Notes under the pieces: model-generated
Database searches by the model: none
Told to the model about the DNA's origin: nothing
The model's input: only the letters and a program-made list of their open reading frames with translations
Position numbers and translations under genes: made by a program
Assembly: GCF_000372725.1 (NCBI RefSeq)
Contig: NW_005196163.1
Location: 59,607-123,606 of the forward strand
DNA length: 64,000 nucleotides
Direction: 5' to 3'
Source: Emiliania huxleyi CCMP1516
Taxonomy: Eukaryota; Haptophyta; Isochrysidales; Noelaerhabdaceae
Part shown: positions 1-9,389 of the stretch, piece after piece
Numbering within the stretch: the first letter of the stretch is position 1
Layout of the letters: each line of letters opens with the position of its first letter

Positions 1-2644
1 TCGATCAGCGTGGCGAGCTCGTCACGCGCCGCCGCGAGGGCCGCCGACTCGCCTCGCACGCGGTCGATCGCGCGCGGCGTCCGCCACACCGGCGGCAGCA
101 GGCAGACGACGCTCGAGCCCGGGAAGCGGTTCATGTAGTACTCGAGCGCCGTCATCACCGGCACCTGCGCGGTGTCGGCAGAGCCGTCTCGGAAGTGTCT
201 CGGAAGTGTCTCGGGAGTGTCATCACCACCACCGGAGCGGCGATGCACGGCGAGGCGGGCGGCGGTGGTGACGGCGCGGAGGGAGGCGGGGGCGGCGGCG
301 GAAGAGGAGAAGGGGCGGCCGAGGCGATGAGGTAGGGAATGGCGGAGGCGGTGGCGCGGGGGAAGGGGGAGGCGGGCAGCGCGGAGGGTGCGGAGGAAGC
401 GGTGGCGGCGGATAGGGGCTGCTGCAGCACACCACCGCCAAGTAGCCGCCGTCGCGCGGCTTGCCGGTGGCGGCGAGATTGGCGGCGTCGATGGCGATGA
501 GAGGCATCGGCTTCTCGCCCCACTCCACCTCCTCCTCCGCCGCCTCGCCGGCCGCCGCAGCGAGCGGCAGAGGCGGCGGCACGGAGGGCGGCGGCGCCGA
601 CGGCGCAAGGGCGGAGGGCGCAAGGGCGGGAGGCGGAATTGGCGGAGGGGCGGGGGGCGGAGGGGCGGGGGGCGGAGGGGCGGCGGGGCGGCTCCAGCTC
701 GTTTCTAGCGTGGCCGTGTGGTAGTAGTACATCCGCCCGCCGGCCGCCTGCACCTCCCTCCACCCCTCGGGCAGCGGCGCGGGCGACGGGTGCGGCGAGG
801 CGGACGGCGGTGCGGCGGTGCCTGTGGGAGAGATGAGGGAGATCTGAGGGGGATCTGAGGGAGATCGCGGGAGATCGCGGGAGATCGCTGGGAGGCCGCG
901 GGAGATTGCGGGAGATTGCGGGAGATCGGTGCCGAGCTGGACGATCGACTCGAGCATCGACGCCATCTCGTCGGGCGCGGCGGCGGGCAGACCGCTCGCA
1001 GCTGTCAGCTGCGCCTCCTCGCACCCCGCCGCCGCGGGGCGCAGCTCTTGGGCACGCATCTCGTCCAAGCCGGGCCGGCGGAAGTGGCCGGCGGCCGCCG
1101 CCGCTGCGGCCGCGTCATCATCACCGTCAGGGAGCGCCACCGCAAGCCCGTCGGTGGCGGTGGCGGCGGAGGCGGAGCCGGCTGCTCCGTCCCCGCCCCT
1201 CTGCCTGCGCCCACCCGGGCGGTCCTCGCACGCGATCGGCCGCTCCTCGAACGCTGCGGCGGACGACCCAAAGTCAAACGGCACCAGCTCCCTCTCAGCG
1301 GCGCCGCGCGCCGCGCGGGCGCGCGCGCGGCGCGCGGCGCCGACTGCGCGAGCCGCCGCCGCCGCCGCCGCCGCCGCCACCGCCGCCGCCGCTGCCGCCG
1401 CCGCCACCGCCCGCTCGGCCGCTGATGCCCATCTCGGCCATCGAGGCTCGGAGCGCCGCCTGCAGCATCTGCTCCTCCGGCGCCACCTTCGCCGCAGCCG
1501 CAACGCCGCCCACGCCGCTCTTGCCGCGCCCGCCGCCCTTGCCGCCCTTGCCGCCGCCGCTGCCACCGGCGGCGCGCGGCACGGCGGAGGCCGCTGCCGG
1601 GGCGGCGGCGAGAGAGGAGGAGGAGGAGGAGGTGGCGGTGGTGGTGGCGGAGGAGGTGGCGGAGGAGGTGGCGGAGGAGGTGGCGGAGGCGGAGGAGGAG
1701 GAGGAGGCGGAGGAGGAGGACTGCGAGATTTGGTCCGCCTCTCGAGCCGACCGTCCTCTGGCACGGAGCGCGCGCAGCAGCGTGTCGACCAGCTCAGCGC
1801 TCATTGCGCCCTGCGTGTAGCGCGCGCCGTCGGGCGGCGTCCAGACGCGGATGTCACCCGTGCGGAGCACGCGCAGCTGCGCCGGGTAGGGCGACCTGCT
1901 CACGGCTGCAGGTGTGAAGAGACGCCATTCACAGCTCGTCGCCACTGCCGCCGGAGAGAGGCTTGTCCCTCCGGCCTTCTTCGATGCGGTGGCCTTGCTG
2001 GGACCGCCCGTCGCCTTGCCGCACCAAGCCTCGGGCACCTGGTTGAGGGCGGCGGGCTGGGCGGCGTAGAAGACGCCGTACCTGTTCACAGCGTGAGGTG
2101 TGAAGAGACGCCGTTCACAGCTGTAGCCGGGCGGCGTGACGACGCCGTACAGTAGCCGCCGCGAGAAGTGGAAGAGAAAGAGCGGCGTGGTCGGCGTCAC
2201 GCGCTCGAGGATCCTCATGTCGCCGGGGCCGCTGCCGAGCAGCGACCGCTGCATGCACTCGCTGAAGGTCCTGCCCGAGCAGAAGAAGAGGAAGCCGGGC
2301 AGAGGCGGACGCTGCGGCTTCTGCGGCTGCGGCTGCTGCAGTGCCGCCTGTGGCTGCGGCGGCCGCCGCTGCGGCGGCGCGGCGGCGGCCGGGTTCCTCT
2401 TTGCGGGTCGACGCGACGGAGACCACGCCTCCTCCTCGGCGCAGCTCGGCGTCTCTGGCGCGTCCGGCGCGGCGAGCGGCGGCGGGGCGGGTGCGGAGGC
2501 GTCCTGCAGGATGCACTCTGCCATAGCGATAAAGTTGTGGTCTCCGATCTCTCCGTCGGCGAGGAGCTTCTCGAGCGATCTCGCGGCGGCGTCGCCAGCC
2601 GCCGCCGCAGCACGGACCCGGCTGTGCACGTTCGAGCTGCGCAT
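1..2644 (-). CDS. DCD-UIM-WW-NYN (Zc3h12a-like) predicted endoribonuclease, 3' end outside window
   Basis: Reading right to left, the protein opens with a short alpha-helical stretch and a Pro/Gln-rich linker. A DCD (development and cell death) domain follows at about 2300-1840: a GFLFFCS start, FHFSRRLLYGV, then YGVFYAAQPAALNQVPEAW and PAQLRV after two introns are removed. Next come Ser/Thr/Ala-rich sequence and a ubiquitin-interacting motif (EEQMLQAALRASMAEM, about 1440-1490). A WW domain (LPEGW ... YYYH ... SW, about 690-775) follows, then an acidic segment and the start of an RNase Zc3h12a/NYN fold with PLIAIDAANLA (about 440-510). The NYN fold continues in the exon at 1-164 (ALEYYMNRFPGSSVVCLLPP). 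DCD proteins are stress-linked in plants, and Zc3h12a-type NYN domains cleave RNA using clustered aspartates. Pairing these with a UIM suggests a stress- or ubiquitin-responsive RNase. Four introns (165-435, 822-932, 1896-2024, 2082-2150) are inferred. The start Met at 2644 is the first in frame, but an upstream exon is possible. Confidence 0.72.
165..435 (-). other. predicted intron, NYN exon junction
   Basis: GT...AG intron separating the two halves of the NYN ribonuclease domain. Removing it joins GGYLA to VPVMTALEYYM in phase 0. The 5' portion is Pro-rich if translated. The interior carries a TCTCGGAAGTG-type minisatellite (about 190-222). Confidence 0.5.
822..932 (-). other. predicted GC-AG intron with 6-bp flanking duplication
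   Basis: GCACCG occurs at the intron start (927-932) and at the first bases of the next exon (816-821). Splicing joins VQLG to TAAPPSA in frame. The body is an ATCTCCCGC minisatellite. Confidence 0.5.
1896..2024 (-). other. predicted intron ending in the family-1 introner element
   Basis: GT...AG, 129 nt. Removal restores VPEAW-SPYPAQLRV across the DCD domain. The last 37 nt are the family-1 element, with its hairpin core and a GTGAGCAG end. Confidence 0.65.
2082..2150 (-). other. predicted 69-nt introner intron with exact 10-bp duplication
   Basis: The 10-mer GTACGGCGTC (coding strand) occurs exactly at 2141-2150 (intron start) and 2072-2081 (next exon), and a weaker match extends about 26 nt. 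The final 37 nt are the family-1 element ending GTGAACAG. Splicing restores the DCD motif RRLLYGVFYAA. Confidence 0.75.
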
Positions 2645-2669
2645 TGGCAGGCCGGCGGGGTGATGTCGA

Positions 2670-2830
2670 GGGGGGCCGGGTGGGTCCGACCCCCCCCAGA
2701 GGCTTCACCACGTGCTGGGGGGGGGGTCCCGACCCCCCCAGAGGCTTCACCACATGCTAGGGGGGGGTGCGGCGTGAGTAGAAGCACGCCACCCTCCCTG
2801 GAAGCGATGTCCGCCTGCTCCTGCACTCAA
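2670..2830 (+). repeat. dispersed G/C-homopolymer repeat R4, copy 1
   Basis: Contains GAGGCTTCACCACATGCTAG between runs of C and G, then GGAAGCGATGTCCGCCTGCTC-like sequence. The same blocks recur at 22735-22910 (inverted) and 23100-23240. No coding signal. Confidence 0.6.
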
Positions 2831-3064
2831 GTGGGCTTCGACCGGCCTCGCTCGGCTGGGGGGGCGGGTTGTCCCTGGTTCTGCAGTTCCCTGGGCGTGA
2901 CTCAGCACCCCAAAACTGCCCCTCGGCGGCATACAGCACTGCCAGCCAGCCTCTTCCTCCTCCTCAAGGGCTGTACTATGGCCATATTGCGCCGCCTCCT
3001 ACTGGCAGCCGGGCGGGCGCGCGCCGCGCGCGCCTCGGCGCGCGCACGGCTCGCAAAGTTCGAG

Positions 3065-3112
3065 CGAGTACTGCCGCCTGGCCGCCTCAAGGCTGCCGGG
3101 CGGCAGTACTCG
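3065..3112. repeat. perfect 14-bp inverted repeat
   Basis: CGAGTACTGCCGCC at 3065-3078 is mirrored by GGCGGCAGTACTCG at 3099-3112, with a 20-nt spacer. It lies in the gene-free stretch 2830-3800, where I see only GC-rich sequence and no supported exon. Confidence 0.6.
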
Positions 3113-3821
3113 ACTCGCAAGGCGCGCACCGGCTGCTCTGGCTGCTGCACCGGCGGCCGCTGCGCTGGCCGCTGGCCCGCTGTTGCGCTGGCCGGCGAGC
3201 GGTACGACCGCCGGCAGCCGCTGCACCCGCGCCTTCCCTCGCGGGCGCCGTCGCGCCGCGCGCGCCCAACTCTGCTGGCACACGGCACGCGTCGTCACTC
3301 AGCCGCGGAGAACAGGCGGTGCAGCGCGCGAACACGCGAAGCGCGCGCGATCTCGTCTTACTACTTTCAAGGCTGGATCCGGCCATTCCAAGGGTATACC
3401 TTTGAGAATCCCCAGCGTCCCTCCCTCCTAGTCACAATCTCAATATCTCGACTCTCCAACACGAAGTGCTGCAATGGAGCTTGCCCCATTTCTTTTTTTC
3501 ATTTCTTTTTTGGCCGCCCTGTGGGGGCACCCTACTCCCCCTAGAGGGGCCTAGAGACAAGTGAGAGCGCAGCGCGCGCCGAAGAAATATTTTTGAGAAA
3601 ATGCTAAAAGCTAGGCGACGCTCCGAGACGACCAACGTGGTAAAAGTCGCACACTCTCCTGACCCGATCAAAAGCGTAAGAGCACCCGAGGCTCCAGAAA
3701 CCTAACTCTCAGATGCTCTCCACCTTACCTTACCTTACCTCCCCGCTCAGTGAAAAGAAATCCAACGCGCGGTGCGCACTCACACTAGACGCAGGTCGCA
3801 GTGGCCGCCGCTCTCCGCTAG

Positions 3822-4742
3822 TCAGACCGGCGCCATGAGCGCTCTGATCGCCGCGTCGCCAAAGTCCGGGTGAAGCCGCGTCGAGCCGATGCCGGCGTAA
3901 ACACCCTCCGGCCGCGGCGGCGGTCCGTCGAGCGGCGCCCACGCCTGACTCGCCGGGTCCCACGCACTCCATCGCCGGTGGGTTCGCGCGTCCTTGAGGC
4001 ATCCCGCCCACTCCGGAGCGCCGTCGTCGTACAAGTAGAGGCGGCAGGAGGCGGCGGCCTCCGGCCCGAGCGGCTGGAAGCGGTTGATGTAGCACTGGCA
4101 CGCGTAGCCCGTCCCGCCTCCGACGTCACACGCGGCCGTCTGTGAGTCGCTAGCGGAGGGCGCGCGGTAAGCGACGGCGTACACAGCGTCAGCGCAGAGG
4201 ACCTGCAGCACGTTGCGCCGCGACTTCCTCCAGTCGCGGTCAAAGGCCGCGAGGGAGGCGTAGTTCGGGTAGCGCGCGCGCCGGATCGCATCCACCACCT
4301 CGTCGACAAGCTCCGAGTGCAGAATGCCGTCGTCGAGGTGGCACAGCGCCTCCTGTTGACCCGCGCGTGCGGCTGCGCTGGGCACGTTGTGCGGACCCAG
4401 CAGGTGCGCGACCAGGTGGCCACAGCCGAGCGCAAGTGCGCCGAACAGCGTGTCCGCGCCGTCGCTCGCACCCGACAGCATAACGCTGCGACCCTCGGCG
4501 AGAGCGTTGACTGCGCTGCGCCCGGTGAGGATGGCGGTAGGCAGCTCCGCCAGGAGTTCCCCGCTCATGCTGTGTGTACCGGTAGGACCGACTCCAACAC
4601 TCGGCGCTGCCTTTAAAAAAACGCGGCGGCCGCCACAGCGAGCACCCACCCGCAGCCCGGGGGCCACGCGGCCGGGCACCAGGCCTTCGATGGCGGCCTC
4701 GCCCGCCATCGACCTGGGAGAGCCGCTCGCGGCTCTGTTCAA
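3822..4742 (-). CDS. SLOG/LOG-like nucleotide-binding protein (putative)
   Basis: Single-exon ORF of 306 aa. A central segment, SVMLSGASDGADTLFGALAL followed by GHLVAHLLG, resembles the 'SGGA.GAD..F...A...GH.V.H' pattern of SLOG/LOG-type Rossmann proteins. The C terminus carries GVYAGIGSTR, a second glycine-rich turn typical of such folds. Several cysteines occur near CQCYINRF. No signal peptide or membrane segment is evident. Start alternatives are Met 4742, the Met of MAGEAAIEG, or MSGELL at about 4568. The family places such proteins in binding or cleaving nucleotide derivatives, but no catalytic set can be assigned. It is divergently arranged with the GT90 gene. Confidence 0.45.
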   Translation of the reverse strand: MNRAASGSPRSMAGEAAIEGLVPGRVAPGLRVGARCGGRRVFLKAAPSVGVGPTGTHSMSGELLAELPTAILTGRSAVNALAEGRSVMLSGASDGADTLFGALALGCGHLVAHLLGPHNVPSAAARAGQQEALCHLDDGILHSELVDEVVDAIRRARYPNYASLAAFDRDWRKSRRNVLQVLCADAVYAVAYRAPSASDSQTAACDVGGGTGYACQCYINRFQPLGPEAAASCRLYLYDDGAPEWAGCLKDARTHRRWSAWDPASQAWAPLDGPPPRPEGVYAGIGSTRLHPDFGDAAIRALMAPV

Positions 4743-5072
4743 GCGCGCGCGCGTCGCCGACAGCCTCTAGCGCAGGTATGAGGGGCGGCTCGCGGAGCTG
4801 GGCATTGGCGATGCTGGCGACCTCCTCGAGGAGGTCGCTGGCCGCGTTGGGTAGCGAGGATTGGTATGAAAAAAATATGACGCGATCCACGCAGGCGTGT
4901 TTCCTGACGGACACCTTTCACCTACCCACAACTCATCAACTCTCTCACACCACACTACGGCGCTACTTCAGTTCGACCCCGCCCGTGCCCCCGAGTTCGT
5001 TTTTATATCGGCCCGGCCTATTCTTTCTCTCGAGGTCTCGAAAAGCAGTGCCCGCCGAAGGCGACGGAGACG
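4743..5072. other. intergenic, contains fragment of repeat R3 (about 4840-4915)
   Basis: Shared spacer between two divergent genes. It holds GCGTTGGGTAGCGAGGATTGG and ACGCGATCCACGCAGGCGTG, blocks that recur at 37185, 59390 and 61360. No TATA-like element is convincing. Confidence 0.5.
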
Positions 5073-6350
5073 ATGGCAAGCGCGGCAGCGCGCTGCGCCG
5101 AGGCCACGCATGGAGCGGTCTCGGCGTCGGGCTTTCTCCTCGAGATCGCTGGCCGGCTGCGAAAGAGTGCGCCAGCCGCTGCCGCAGCGCTGCATCCAGA
5201 CACGACAGCCACGCAGTTCCGCTCCTTTTTGCAGCAGACGGGCTGGTCCGCAGCGCACTCGGGCTACTCCTACAACCTGCTCAAGCTTGTCTGGGACGGC
5301 AACGCCTTCCGAGCCGACTCCTCGGACTCACTAGAGGAGCTTGAGGTCCAAAATGCTTCCCACAGCGATCGCAGGCGCCGCAGCCAAGTCTTTGTAAATT
5401 TCTTCACCCACGTTCTCGGGCTGAAGCGCAACGCCTCGATGTTCGATCGTCCGTTTGCCTTCTTCCTCGAGCTGTCTGACGCCTCGACATGCCCGCACCC
5501 CGATTTGTACCGACATCTCGGCCTTCCCATCCTCACCTCGTCGAGAGGACCGCACGATCACTGGACCATGCTGGTGCCAGATGTGCACATGCTCATCGGT
5601 CACGGCTTTGCAGAGGGTGGGCTGCCAACGAAATTCACACGAGAGCTGTGGCGCGTCTATCAACATCGCCTGCGCCCAAATCGTGACACAAAAAGTTGGG
5701 CAAGTAAGCTTCCCCACCTGGTGTATCGAGGTGCCTGCTCGCCCACTGTCGAGCCCACGATTATGCGAGCGCGTGCGCCTCGCGCGCGCGTCGCCTTGGC
5801 CGGCTGCCAACGCATGTTGCTCAGAGGCAAGGTCTGCCAGGAACTCGTCTCGGAGGGCGCTCTCTCCGCTGGCAACGAGACGCTCGTCAACGAGACGCAC
5901 ATTGATTTTGGCATCTTGCTGCCAAGCGGCTCAGTCCCCTCTTGGCAGGCTTCCTGTGAGCCTTGCCGCAGGAGCGCCGTGTCGAAAGAAGGCCAGCATG
6001 ACTACAAGATGATTCTGAACGTCGACGGCTTTGGCATGGCGTCAGACGCCTCCTTCTGGAAACTGTCGAGCGGGAGCGCGGTCGTCTGGCTCATGCGTGA
6101 CGGTATCGACGAGCCCGTCCACACCGAATGGTACTCGCCGCTGCTACAACCCTATGAGCACTACATCCCAGCCACGTCTCGCGACATCACGCGCAAGGTG
6201 CGCTGGTGCTTGGAGAACGACGATCGATGCGAGGCGATAGCGCTGCGTTCCAAAGAGCTGATGCGCTCCGTTATCACTCGCCGGACGATGGTGGAGTACA
6301 CGTCCGCCATTTTGAAGACGGTGCACGACCTGTTTCCTCAAGCGTCGTGA
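5073..6350 (+). CDS. GT90 family (CAP10/POGLUT-like) glycosyltransferase
   Basis: Uninterrupted ORF of 425 aa. The C-terminal half has the GT90/CAP10 signature: HLVYRGAC (PxxWRG-like), then VDFGI-type spacing, then KMILNVDGFGMASDASFWKL (the family's K..L..DG...S.R..LL). It continues with SAVVWLMRDG, W(Y)SPLLQPYEHYIP and VRWCLENDDRCEAIA. These correspond to the UDP-sugar binding region of glucosyl/xylosyltransferases that modify secreted proteins or polysaccharides. NAS and NET sequons suggest a lumenal location, but no clear signal anchor is present at this start, so a short upstream exon may be missing. The length is normal for the family. Confidence 0.82.
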   Translation: MASAAARCAEATHGAVSASGFLLEIAGRLRKSAPAAAAALHPDTTATQFRSFLQQTGWSAAHSGYSYNLLKLVWDGNAFRADSSDSLEELEVQNASHSDRRRRSQVFVNFFTHVLGLKRNASMFDRPFAFFLELSDASTCPHPDLYRHLGLPILTSSRGPHDHWTMLVPDVHMLIGHGFAEGGLPTKFTRELWRVYQHRLRPNRDTKSWASKLPHLVYRGACSPTVEPTIMRARAPRARVALAGCQRMLLRGKVCQELVSEGALSAGNETLVNETHIDFGILLPSGSVPSWQASCEPCRRSAVSKEGQHDYKMILNVDGFGMASDASFWKLSSGSAVVWLMRDGIDEPVHTEWYSPLLQPYEHYIPATSRDITRKVRWCLENDDRCEAIALRSKELMRSVITRRTMVEYTSAILKTVHDLFPQAS

Positions 6351-7260
6351 TATCTTGTCGTGTCCGCGTTCGAGACGGTGTGTGTACTTGTTACGTGAAA
6401 ACCCGCTGGGACCCGGACGCCAGCACACACGGCTAGATTTCATGGCGGGCGGCCGCGCGGCCCGCGCCTAGGCCCTGGGGTCGGAGTCAGAATCGGGGTT
6501 GGGTGGCCGCGGAGGGCGCGGGCTTCGCTTGCGGGGGCGGTCAGGGAGGGGTCGGGGCGCTGCAGGGCGGGAGGGCGGGCCGGTTGCGGCCGGTAGGAGA
6601 GCTGGGGAGGCATTCGCCTTGCACGGTGGCGGTGGCAGCCGCGCGAGAGAGGGGCCGGCGGGGAGCTCGGAGGCGGTGGCCTCTGAGACAGGGCGATGGC
6701 GATGGCGGAAATGCGAGAGCGTGTGGGCAATGAGTCCCTCCCAGTGGCCAGGGTCCCCTCGAGCACGGTGTGTGAAGCTCTGTCTCTTGATGTATTCCTT
6801 AATCCTCTTCTCCCTCGTGCCCAAGGAAGGCTGTGGCTCCACCAAATGCGGGAACTGTCAACTCAACTGTCTCCACCACCGGCGCTCTACCTGTTTCAAC
6901 AAGTTTTTGGTGAGCGTCTTCAGGTTGGCACGCGCTTCCTCGGCCGCGACGTCTGCAGTCGCACGAATCGCGTAGTGCGTCGTGCCACGTTTGACTTTGG
7001 GGCCACGATGTGCTTGCTGAGCGAGTCAATGGCTGCGCGCGCCAGAGTGGGGCTAAAGCCCATCCCTCGCTCCTCCACGAGCCTCCTCAGGTGGCCATCG
7101 GTCAGAGCGTACCGCTCCACCTCGCTCCGCACCTGCGCCTCGAGGCTCTGCTCGATTGAAGAGGCACCGGACGAGCTCCCCGCCGCCTTGGGGCTGGGGC
7201 TGCAGCTGGGGCTTCCACAGCTGTCGCCATTGTAGTCCCGCCCATGCCCGACGCTACTGC
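6351..7260. other. mostly non-coding, GC-rich; one weak minus-strand ORF
   Basis: 6440-6750 is GGGGC-rich low-complexity DNA. A minus-strand ORF at 6920-7333 contains helix-like sequence (SLEAQVRSEVERYALTDGH) and could be an exon, but no family is recognised and nothing connects it to a neighbour. Confidence 0.3.
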
Positions 7261-7900
7261 TCACTCTCCTGGATTCGCGCCTCGTCGGCAACGGGCTACC
7301 GCCGCGGGGGAGCGAAGACCGTCCTTCCGGCACTGGCGCACCCCAGCACTCAGCGGGGCAATCGCTCGCTCCCGATGCCGCTCATCGGCCGTCGTTAAGC
7401 CGTCCCACTCGTAGAAAGGAACACTGATCACCCTCCAACCAGCCGCCGCGAGGAGGCGCCGCTTGAGCACAGTCGTGCCGTTTGGCGCTCGCTCGCCGCA
7501 GCTGTCGGGCCGCAAGAAGTGAGACGGCCCATCGACCTCGACACCGCAATGCTAGATGAGGGCAACGCCAGGTCGAGCGAGTAGCCGGTGCGCGGCTCGA
7601 GATACTCCTCCTCGAAGCCGAGAAGGACAGCGGCGAGGGCAATCGCGACGGAGCGCTGCAACGCTGAGATTGTCACTTCCGTGTCTCGCATAGCTTCGCA
7701 GCAGAGCCGGCGCTCGGATTCGGAAAGAAGATGCTGCTGCCCGTCTGCCCCTCGTTCCAGGTGGAGCCAGAGCTGCCACTGATGCAGCTGACGGAGACTC
7801 TCGATCCTCGCTGGGTCTTGCGTAAGCGAGCCGCAGCGGATCACGTGCAAGGACGCGGCAAACGACAGCCTCGTCAACGAGCAGCGCTCCCCTCGCATCC
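7261..7900 (-). pseudogene. RAP-domain protein (organellar RNA-binding type), frame-broken
   Basis: The upstream part reads LRQLHQWQLWLHLE, then LGFEEEYLEPRTGYSLDLAL. After a frame change it reads VEVDGPSHFLRP ... NGTTVLKRRLLAAAGWRVISVPFYEWDGL, the classic RAP-domain core. RAP domains occur at the C terminus of FASTK- and OPR-type organellar RNA factors. The two halves are in different frames: near 7525-7545 the coding strand has two extra bases between SSSIA and VEVDG. This is either a consensus error, real decay or an unusual tiny intron. The stop is at 7261. The upstream OPR-like part is not recognisable. Confidence 0.6.
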
Positions 7901-8270
7901 TGCAGCCCCAGCCAATTCTTAGTGGTCCAAGTCACCTCATCGAGCTGGGCCCGCGTCAGCTTGTTCTGTAGCACGTCCGCCGCTTCCGGAGGATCTCACG
8001 GACCCCCTTCCCGAACCCGCCGAACGACTCGAACAGCAGCAGCTGCACGTCAACGTCCTTATCTTCCCTGGCGTAGCGATAGTCCCCGCCGTAGGACGGT
8101 ATGCGACGGACACGGTCGCCGCCCACCACCCTGCCCCCCCTGGTATGCCAGCGCCCGGTCCCTTGCCCTCTCTCGCCCTTGGTGCTGCACTGGACGTCCA
8201 TAGAAGGCGCGCGGCAGAGGCGGGAGTGAGGCGGGGAGAATCTAGCTCGCTCTGGCAGGGAGGCAAGGGT
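7900..8270 (-). pseudogene. coding fragment, possible retroelement or gene remnant
   Basis: The minus strand encodes VDVQLLLFESFGGFGKGVREIL and, one base out of frame, ADVLQNKLTRAQLDEVTWTTKNW. The amino-acid texture is that of a real protein, and the FGGF plus TWTT.. pattern recalls C-terminal parts of algal reverse-transcriptase elements, but this is impression only. The frame changes at about 7990. It may instead be the upstream part of the RAP gene. Confidence 0.3.
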
Positions 8271-8690
8271 GTGATAGAGTGTTAGGGTGAGAACAGGCGG
8301 AGCGTGTGTGCCTGGACGCGATTGGGAGGGCACTTGTGACGAGGCATGGTTAGGCGAGTGGCAGTCGCTGGTGCGGACACGGTGCTGAGTCGTGTGAGGT
8401 GTGTGCTCCTTTTGCTTGCTAACACTCGAACATTTTTTTTATGTATCCGTGGTGACTGTCTCTAGCGTCGGAGGCAAGGCAGAAGAATATTTATTTTTGG
8501 AGCTAGAGAACCACTCCGCCGGACGAGATCAAATCACCGCTGTCAGACGACTCATCTGACGAGAGCTTCGCATGCCATGCGCGTCAGCGCGTGGGGCAGA
8601 CACATAGCCTAAGGTACATGACACACGCGCACACCAACCCACAACAAACCCCAGCATGCCCCGACACATCGGACATTCATGCGCCAACTC
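8271..8690. other. intergenic, comparatively AT-rich; nothing recognised
   Basis: Contains T- and A-runs near 8430-8500. No ORF, RNA gene or repeat family is supported. Confidence 0.4.
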
Positions 8691-8747
8691 TCCGAGCAGA
8701 CCGAGTCCCGCCCCCCGGCGAGCCAGCCCTTTGCCGCGCAGCAGGAG

Positions 8748-9207
8748 TCAGCGGGAGCGGTACCCGCCTCGCAAGTCCACCGAGTAGCCGCCGTACCCGT
8801 GCTCGGCCTGCGGCGGCTCCCACCTATAGAAAAGAGAAAACCCCGCTTGGAAAAAGAAATACACGGTCCGGTCGGCCTGCGGCGGCTCCCACTGAGATAC
8901 GCCCGTCAGCTCGTGGTAGTAGTACGTCTGGCCAGACGCCTCGTCGACCGCCGCACACCTACAGCCGAGATACAGCCGAGATACAGCCGAAGTGTGGGCC
9001 GAGATACAGCCTCTCGACCGCCCCGCACCAGCCGGCGGGCAGCGGCGCGTAGCCTCCACCTATAGAAGAGAGAAAGCACGCTGGCAAAACAGAAGACACA
9101 CACGGCCGGCGGACAGCGGCGCGTGGCCTTGCTGAGCGCCAAGCGGTGCTGGCTGCGCCTCGTAGAGTGCCGCTGTGGCGTAGCCCTGGGGCTGCTCGTA
9201 GCCCGGC

Positions 9208-9242
<35 letters not shown>

Positions 9243-9345
9243 GTGCTGCTGGTGCTGCTGGTGCTGCTGGTGCTGCTGGTGCTGCTGGTGCTGCTGCATC
9301 TGCTGCTGCCTGTGCTGCTGCCGCTGGTACCCCTGGTGGTGGTCG

Positions 9346-9389
<44 letters not shown>

